A stretch of 17,143 bases of DNA from Candidatus Saccharimonadales bacterium (lineage in GTDB: Bacteria > Patescibacteriota > Saccharimonadia > Saccharimonadales > Saccharimonadaceae), in NCBI GenBank assembly GCA_030145955.1, contig JASLCR010000033.1, forward strand, positions 1 through 17,143, written 5' to 3'. A program made the position numbers and the translations under genes. Positions 12,864 through 17,143 of the stretch are shown one piece after another; within the stretch, counting starts at the first letter, position 1; each line of letters starts with the position of its first letter. The notes under the pieces were generated by a model. The model was not told the origin of the DNA. It saw nothing but the letters and a program-made list of their open reading frames with translations, and did not search any database.

Positions 12864-15122
12864 ATGGCAAAAAAGAAAAAACGCAGTACTACGAGAAAGC
12901 GTTCCGCAAAACAGCAGGTGCCTGAGCATCGTCTTCCGGCGGGCTTTTGGGGGCAGGTTGGAGGGGTTGCGCTCATCGCGCTGTCAATCCTTTTTGTGGT
13001 TGCATGGTTTGGTGTCGGTGGCCCAGTACTTGAATGGTTCCAAGATGTTTCACTAAAATCTATTGGATACGCAACATATGTTGTGCCGCTTGTGGCAACC
13101 TATGTGGCAATTGAAATTTTTCGCAACGAGGAAAACCGCGCGCCATTCGTGGTACGATTTGCTTCGATACTTTTTGTTATATGGTGGAGCGGATTCTTTG
13201 GCTTATTCAAAAATGCAGACGCAACAACAAATGGTGGCTTTGTAGGCGACACGCTCAATAGTGGCATGCTATCGCTGGTAGAATCGGGTGTTGCGGCGTT
13301 TATTTATGTACTTCTCATACTGATTACGACTCTTGTTGCACTGAGGCTTACCCCGGCAGCAATTTTTGCTACGCTTCGTGATTTGCTAAAGACGGCCGAT
13401 CGAGAAGAGCAAAAATCGAATGAGAAGATTATGAAGAAGGCGGCAAAAGCGGATATGGCAGGATCGCCAACACAAATTGGCGAGCTCAAACTAAATGCTG
13501 GTGTACCAACACTTGATACTGTTGACGATTCTGAAAAGAAGAAACCGCGACTCTCGAGTCTTAAGGGTAGTGTTATGCCTGATAAGGTAGCCGAAGAAAA
13601 GACAGCACTGGTGGCGGCAACCGATCCAAACTGGAAAGCGCCGAGCCTCAATTTACTTGAAAAGAAACAGAATCCCGCCGATGCTGGTGATGTACAGCAA
13701 AATGCACAGGTTATCCACGACACACTGAGTGAGTTCAATATCAATGTTGAGATGGAGGGTGTAAATATTGGTCCAAAGGTGACGCAGTACACACTGAAAC
13801 CACCAGCTGGCGTGAAACTGACACGTATTTCTGCACTTGAGACTAATATTGCGCTTAATTTGGCGGCGCAGAGCTTGCGTATTGAGGCACCGATTCCTGG
13901 GCAGCGCGCTGTCGGTATCGAAGTGCCGAACCGAAAAGCAGCTGATGTGCGTCTTCGTGGTATTTTAGAGTCGAAGCAGTGGCAGACAAATAACGATCCG
14001 CTGTCGTTTGCGGTTGGTAAAGATATTTCCGGTGAGGCAGTAGTTGGTAAGCTAAATAAAATGCCGCACCTCATGATTGCGGGACAAACTGGCTCTGGTA
14101 AGTCGGTGATGATTAATACGCTGCTCACGAGCCTTCTGTATCGTAATAGTCCAAGCGAAATGAAGCTAATTCTGGTGGATCCAAAGCAAGTGGAAATGGC
14201 ACCATATGAGGATATTCCACATCTGCTCACTCCAGTGATTACTGAACCAGAAAAAACGATTAGTGCGCTGAAGTGGGCAGTGAACGAGATGGAGCGCCGC
14301 TACAAACTACTTGCTGGCGAAAAACTCCGTGACATTGCGAGTTACAACCGCAAAGTACAAAACGGTGCAAAGAAAATCTCTGTGGAAGATGAAGATGGGA
14401 ATATGCAACAAGTCGAAGATGGGGCGATGCCGTACATTGTGATTGTCATCGACGAGCTTGCCGACCTCATGATGGTGGCAGCACGTGATGTTGAGGCATT
14501 GATTGTACGCCTCGCACAGAAAGCTCGTGCAGTGGGTATTCACCTTGTACTTGCCACGCAGCGCCCAAGCGTGAATGTTATCACTGGCCTTATTAAGGCC
14601 AACGTGCCGGCTCGTATCGCCTTTACAGTAGCCTCGCAGGTTGACTCTCGCACCATCCTTGATCAAATAGGTGCCGAGAAGCTGCTCGGGCAGGGAGACA
14701 TGCTGATGCTCACGCCAGACATGAGTAAGCCAAAGCGTATCCAGGGCGCATGGGTAATGGACGAAGAAGTGATCAAGATCACCGATCATCTACGAATGCA
14801 GTCGCCACCGCAGTACAACGATGAGATTATCTCTCAGCCGGTGCAGATTAGCTCCAAGGGCGGCGTGGTTATGGACATGGATAGCGGTGGTAGTAGTGAA
14901 GATTCGATGTACCAAGATGCTGTACGTGCGGTTGTTGAGGGTCGTAAGGCAAGTACCAGCTATCTCCAGCGACGGCTTCGTATCGGCTACTCACGCGCTG
15001 CTCGCTTGATTGAGGAGATGGAAGAGCAGGGCGTGATTGCCGCTGCTGACGGAAACCGTCCGCGTGATGTGCTGATCTCAAACATGGATGAACTAAACTC
15101 TAGAGCAGAAGAAGAATTCTAA
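12864..15122 (+). CDS. ftsK: DNA translocase FtsK/SpoIIIE
   Basis: Septal DNA pump that clears and segregates chromosome ends during division; 752 aa, similar to SpoIIIE. A Lys/Arg-rich start (MAKKKKRSTTRKR) leads into four predicted transmembrane helices (about 32-50, 66-86, 97-115 and 142-162). A charged linker follows (about 175-270). The alpha/beta motor starts near 280, with Walker A GQTGSGKS (407-414), LVDPKQVEM (437-445), Walker B VIVIDELADLM (526-536) and ATQRPSVNVITG (564-575). The gamma winged-helix, which reads chromosomal orientation sites, is at about 680-740 (LQRRLRIGYSRAARLIEEME). The linker is short compared with E. coli FtsK. There is no Shine-Dalgarno; a TATAAT ten nt upstream implies a leaderless start. 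The upstream 184 bp hold three promoters and three dyads. Confidence 0.97.
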   Translation: MAKKKKRSTTRKRSAKQQVPEHRLPAGFWGQVGGVALIALSILFVVAWFGVGGPVLEWFQDVSLKSIGYATYVVPLVATYVAIEIFRNEENRAPFVVRFASILFVIWWSGFFGLFKNADATTNGGFVGDTLNSGMLSLVESGVAAFIYVLLILITTLVALRLTPAAIFATLRDLLKTADREEQKSNEKIMKKAAKADMAGSPTQIGELKLNAGVPTLDTVDDSEKKKPRLSSLKGSVMPDKVAEEKTALVAATDPNWKAPSLNLLEKKQNPADAGDVQQNAQVIHDTLSEFNINVEMEGVNIGPKVTQYTLKPPAGVKLTRISALETNIALNLAAQSLRIEAPIPGQRAVGIEVPNRKAADVRLRGILESKQWQTNNDPLSFAVGKDISGEAVVGKLNKMPHLMIAGQTGSGKSVMINTLLTSLLYRNSPSEMKLILVDPKQVEMAPYEDIPHLLTPVITEPEKTISALKWAVNEMERRYKLLAGEKLRDIASYNRKVQNGAKKISVEDEDGNMQQVEDGAMPYIVIVIDELADLMMVAARDVEALIVRLAQKARAVGIHLVLATQRPSVNVITGLIKANVPARIAFTVASQVDSRTILDQIGAEKLLGQGDMLMLTPDMSKPKRIQGAWVMDEEVIKITDHLRMQSPPQYNDEIISQPVQISSKGGVVMDMDSGGSSEDSMYQDAVRAVVEGRKASTSYLQRRLRIGYSRAARLIEEMEEQGVIAAADGNRPRDVLISNMDELNSRAEEEF

Positions 15123-15136
15123 AAAGAGATGTATCG

Positions 15137-15793
15137 ATGGCTTCTTTGATTGTGCAACTGGTTGCATTTTCTGTTATTCCTCTACTAGGCGTAGCATTCT
15201 GGGGCTGGGATTGGCGGCAAATCATCGTCTTTTATTGGTTTAGTAATATTTCTCAAGGTATTTTTACGTTTATTGATATATTACGGTCTGCTCCGCAGAA
15301 ACCTCATGTAGCGAGCTCAGGAATGTCTATTCTCTTGCCATCTGGTGCACAATCAATTCCCCCTGACCAGGCTCATATGATGAAGAAGATATTAATGTTG
15401 GTGTTTTTCCCGATCCACTATGGCATGTTTACTCTTGTGCATGGTTTTTTTGTCTTTATGCTCGTCTCGGGTAATCTAATGGCAATTAAGGATGACGTAC
15501 CGGTTGATGTGGCTGCAATTGCGGGCTCTTGGCTTATTGGCATGGTAGTCGCGTTAACGGTTCGGCTGCTCTATAGCAATAGGCAGCAGATGTCTCCTGA
15601 GATGATTATGATGAATGCTTATAGACGTATTGCGGTACTGCACGTGGTTATAATTGGGGGCGCATTCTTAATTCAGGTATTTGGTTTGCCACCGTTGGTG
15701 GCAGTTGGGTTAATTATCCTGAATGCAGGAAGTGAGCTATCTTATTTTTATAAAGACCGAAAGAACAAGAGTGTCTCAGCTGTAGCAGGGTAG
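15137..15793 (+). CDS. DUF6498-like multi-pass membrane protein
   Basis: Polytopic membrane protein of 218 aa, with about six hydrophobic segments (near 3-20, 27-47, 83-108, 121-140, 152-175 and 178-196). The opening IPLLGVAFWGWDWRQIIVFYW and the FFPIHYGMFTLVHGFFVF segment (89-106) resemble the DUF6498 family, for which I know no function. Conserved-looking His94 and His102 inside a membrane helix could bind a metal or cofactor, which is inference. It starts 14 bp after ftsK with only a weak AAGAG site and is probably cotranscribed with it. The tail is basic (YKDRKNK), which suggests the C-terminus is cytoplasmic. Confidence 0.75.
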   Translation: MASLIVQLVAFSVIPLLGVAFWGWDWRQIIVFYWFSNISQGIFTFIDILRSAPQKPHVASSGMSILLPSGAQSIPPDQAHMMKKILMLVFFPIHYGMFTLVHGFFVFMLVSGNLMAIKDDVPVDVAAIAGSWLIGMVVALTVRLLYSNRQQMSPEMIMMNAYRRIAVLHVVIIGGAFLIQVFGLPPLVAVGLIILNAGSELSYFYKDRKNKSVSAVAG

Positions 15794-15795
15794 CT

Positions 15796-15804
15796 TTTTC
15801 CACA
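15796..15804 (+). promoter_or_regulatory. DnaA-box-like 9-mer in the rpsF-ssb-rpsR promoter
   Basis: TTTTCCACA fits the relaxed DnaA-box consensus TTWTNCACA and lies where a -35 element would be for the TATAAT at 15813. It is a single site, so chance is a real possibility. Confidence 0.3.
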
Positions 15805-15812
15805 GTTTTTGG

Positions 15813-15818
15813 TATAAT
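15813..15818 (+). promoter_or_regulatory. Promoter (-10) of the rpsF-ssb-rpsR operon
   Basis: Perfect TATAAT at 15813-15818; no good -35. The predicted start is near 15825, leaving a structured leader of about 70 nt before rpsF. Confidence 0.6.
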
Positions 15819-15838
15819 TAAAGGTGTTATCAACTCAA

Positions 15839-15895
15839 GCTTGCGAAAATATGCGCAAGCACTCCTCGGCAGAGGAGTTCCAATAGGAGGAACTT
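15839..15895 (+). promoter_or_regulatory. Structured rpsF leader, candidate S6:S18 autoregulatory element
   Basis: Three hairpins in tandem: GCTTGCG (15839-15845) with CGCAAGC (15854-15860); ACTCCTC (15861-15867) with GAGGAGT (15872-15878) around a GGCA tetraloop; and AGTTCC (15876-15881) with GGAACT (15889-15894). The last holds the Shine-Dalgarno AGGAGG (15885-15890) in its loop and stem, and overlaps hairpin 2 by three nt, so the two compete. CTCCTC of hairpin 2 could instead pair with the Shine-Dalgarno. An S6:S18-binding leader is known in many bacteria; assignment to that class is inference. Confidence 0.55.
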
Positions 15896-16240
15896 ATGCA
15901 ACACTACGAACTGACAGTGTTGGTAAAGCCAGATCTTGAAACAGAGATCGACGGCACAATCGACGCTATCAAAAAACTCGTCACTGACAATGGTGGTGAA
16001 GTAACAACGGTAGACAATCAAGGTAAGAAAAAGCTTGCATACCGTATTGCCAAAGAAGACTTCGCAGTCTACGTATACGTTGAAGTAGAGCTTCCGGCTA
16101 CTGCGCCAAAGAAGATCTCTGATGTGTTGAACATCACTGACTACGCACTGCGTTACCTGCTCGTAAAGGTAGACGAGAAGGAAAAAGCAAAGCTCGAAGC
16201 ATCGAAAAAGCAATCAGCAACTGAAGCTGAAGAAGAATAG
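15896..16240 (+). CDS. rpsF: 30S ribosomal protein bS6
   Basis: Platform protein of the 30S subunit that binds 16S rRNA as a heterodimer with bS18, encoded two genes downstream; 114 aa. The S6 fold is recognisable from the first strand (HYELTVLVKPDLE), GKKKLAYRIAK (43-53), YVYVEVELPA and the final strand YALRYLLVKVD. The C-terminal tail from about residue 95 is acidic and Ala/Glu-rich (ATEAEEE). AGGAGG is five nt before the ATG, within a hairpin. It is first gene of rpsF-ssb-rpsR, and 11 nt separate it from ssb. Confidence 0.97.
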   Translation: MQHYELTVLVKPDLETEIDGTIDAIKKLVTDNGGEVTTVDNQGKKKLAYRIAKEDFAVYVYVEVELPATAPKKISDVLNITDYALRYLLVKVDEKEKAKLEASKKQSATEAEEE

Positions 16241-16251
16241 GGGAAATCACC

Positions 16252-16695
16252 ATGGCACGAAGTATCAACCAAGTTATCTTGATGGGACGCCTTACACGCG
16301 ATCCAGAAATGCGCACCACTACTACAGGGAAGACAATTGCGAGCTTTAGTATTGCAGTTGATCGTGCAGGGCAGGATGATCAGGCAGATTTCTTCGATGT
16401 CACTGCGTGGGAAAAGCTCGGTGAGCTCGTTAATCAGTATCTATCGAAGGGTCGTCGCTGTCTCGTGCAGGGTCGTCTTCGCCAAGATAGCTGGGACGAC
16501 AAGGAAACAGGCAAGAAGCGCAGCCGTATCGAGGTTGTCGCAACAGATGTTACCTTCCTTGATGGTCCAAACGACGGTGGTAACTCAGGTTCTTCAAGCG
16601 CCCCTCAGGCTGGTAGCTCAAGTAGCCAACCTAAAGATGTCGCTCCAAGCGATATCGATGACAAACCAATTGATCTCTCAGAGATTCCATTTTAA
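16252..16695 (+). CDS. ssb: Single-stranded DNA-binding protein
   Basis: Coats single-stranded DNA during replication, recombination and repair; 147 aa, probably a tetramer as in other bacterial SSBs. An OB-fold occupies about 1-108, starting SINQVILMGRLTRDPE, with FFDVTAWEKLGE (43-54) and KGRRCLVQGRLR. A low-complexity Gly/Ser/Gln linker follows, then the conserved acidic tip ending in DLSEIPF, which docks repair and replication partners. AGGGGA precedes the ATG, which overlaps an NcoI-like CCATGG. It sits between rpsF and rpsR, the usual bacterial order, with 11- and 12-nt gaps, and so shares their promoter and leader. Confidence 0.97.
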   Translation: MARSINQVILMGRLTRDPEMRTTTTGKTIASFSIAVDRAGQDDQADFFDVTAWEKLGELVNQYLSKGRRCLVQGRLRQDSWDDKETGKKRSRIEVVATDVTFLDGPNDGGNSGSSSAPQAGSSSSQPKDVAPSDIDDKPIDLSEIPF

Positions 16696-16707
16696 GGAGA
16701 ATATTTT

Positions 16708-16905
16708 ATGAAACGATTCAAGAAAGATCCAGTCACTTATTTTGACTACAAGGATGTAAAAACGTTGCAGCGCTACATCAACGCGTATGGTCAGATTGAG
16801 CCAATCGCAAAGACTGGTCTAAGCGTAAAGCAACAGCGCCAGCTCGCAGTAGCTATCAAGCGTGCACGTCATCTTGCACTACTTCCATTTGTTACGCAAG
16901 GCTAG
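16708..16905 (+). CDS. rpsR: 30S ribosomal protein bS18
   Basis: Partner of bS6 on the 30S platform; 65 aa, at the short end for the family. Typical segments are YFDYKDVKTLQRYIN (11-25), the GQIEPIAKTGLS stretch (28-39) and KQQRQLAVAIKRARHLALLPF (41-61). The N-terminal CxxC zinc pair of some S18 proteins is absent, so it is a zinc-free form. AAGGAG lies nine nt before the ATG. rplI (bL9), often the next gene in other bacteria, is not here; a small membrane protein and a probable efp follow instead. Confidence 0.97.
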   Translation: MKRFKKDPVTYFDYKDVKTLQRYINAYGQIEPIAKTGLSVKQQRQLAVAIKRARHLALLPFVTQG

Positions 16906-16914
16906 GATAATTCT

Positions 16915-17106
16915 ATGAGTACCGACAACGGCCACGATCATTTCGATGATTTTGCGCAAGCAATTCATGATAAAGATAGGCACGAAGCGGTACGTAAAGA
17001 CCACGACAAAGAAGATGATATGATTTTAGGTTTGAGTGCGGCAACAATCGCACTCGGACTTTTATCTGGTTATCTTGTAAGGAAGCACATTAGGAAAGGG
17101 AAGTAG
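16915..17106 (+). CDS. 63-aa His/Asp-rich single-pass membrane protein
   Basis: Not recognised. The first 35 residues hold five His (7, 9, 18, 23 and 30) and ten Asp with few hydrophobics, then one transmembrane helix (about 36-55), then a basic tail (RKHIRKGK). By the positive-inside rule the His/Asp-rich part faces outward and could bind divalent metal; this is inference. The start is nine nt after rpsR with only a weak AGGAT site, and the stop TAG abuts the ATG of the next gene, so it is firmly within the operon. The tight spacing is the main reason to believe it is a real gene. Confidence 0.7.
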   Translation: MSTDNGHDHFDDFAQAIHDKDRHEAVRKDHDKEDDMILGLSAATIALGLLSGYLVRKHIRKGK

Positions 17107-17143
17107 ATGTATCAACCAACAGATTTGAAAAAAGGTACAGTAT
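17107..17143 (+). CDS. efp: Probable elongation factor P, 3'-truncated by window edge
   Basis: Only 12 codons are visible, MYQPTDLKKGTV. The N-terminal DLKKGTV pattern matches the first strand of EF-P, which helps ribosomes through polyproline stretches. A purine-rich AGGAAAGGGAAG lies just upstream, and the ATG directly follows the previous stop. Twelve residues are too few for certainty. Confidence 0.55.
   Translation, partial: MYQPTDLKKGTV

Noticed and set aside
13304..14230. 308-codon open frame on the minus strand
   Set aside because: It lies wholly antisense to the ftsK motor domain, has Ser/Phe/Arg-rich composition typical of a shadow frame, and has no start signals.
1..17143. UGA recoding, as in Gracilibacteria or Absconditabacteria
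   Set aside because: TGA is the natural stop of the ABC ATPase in an ATGA overlap, and the other genes need no in-frame TGA read-through.
1..17143. CRISPR arrays, tRNA/rRNA genes, insertion sequences, phage genes
   Set aside because: No direct-repeat arrays, cloverleaf-like sequence, transposase or phage-type motifs were found; the gaps are short and explained by promoters and leaders.

Overview
The window looks like part of a reduced genome from the Patescibacteria/CPR, most likely Candidatus Saccharibacteria (TM7). This is inference from overall character and from remembered family resemblance; no search was run. Pointers are RNase J beside PNPase, a three-helix SemiSWEET, a clusterless family-4-type uracil-DNA glycosylase, sortase and long surface proteins, gaps mostly under 100 bp, and an rpsF-ssb-rpsR block not followed by rplI. 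UGA works as a stop (the ABC ATPase ends in TGA), so this is not a UGA-glycine lineage, although TGA is used only once among the 17 complete stops; the rest are TAA or TAG.

Layout. (1) 1-1421 (+): an ABC-2 type exporter, with a 5'-truncated ATPase overlapping its permease by ATGA. (2) 1435-6222: a surface and host-contact block. It holds a membrane-anchored C39-like cysteine peptidase on an Ig-type stalk (-), a small FBP-type treble-clef zinc protein (+), a hypoxanthine phosphoribosyltransferase (-), a sortase (-), and a divergent CshA/tandem-repeat-type surface protein (+). The surface protein carries a sorting-signal-like LAATG-hydrophobic-basic element at its N-terminus, the wrong end of the protein. 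(3) 6440-12264 (+): RNA turnover and DNA repair, with pnp, a single-pass membrane protein of unknown function, a UDG and RNase J. (4) 12362-15793 (+): SemiSWEET, FtsK/SpoIIIE translocase and a DUF6498-like membrane protein. (5) 15896 to the end (+): rpsF-ssb-rpsR, a 63-aa His/Asp-rich membrane protein and the start of a probable elongation factor P gene, spaced by 0-12 nt as one operon.

Expression signals are readable. Several genes (3437+, 5107-, 5164+, 12864+) have a TATAAT-like box 6-10 nt before the start codon and no Shine-Dalgarno sequence, which predicts leaderless mRNAs. Others (624, 6440, 8606, 10144, 15896, 16708) have strong AGGAG-type sites. The ftsK upstream region is the most elaborate, with three promoters and three dyads in 184 bp. 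The rpsF leader folds into three hairpins, and the last one holds the ribosome binding site.

I see no tRNA, rRNA, CRISPR array, insertion sequence or prophage gene. No gap without a gene exceeds 300 bp; the longest are 6223-6439 and 12680-12863. The strongest candidates for something new are the N-terminal sorting-like element opposite the sortase, the ftsK control region with its possible 15-codon leaderless ORF, and the UDG that has lost its iron-sulfur cysteines.
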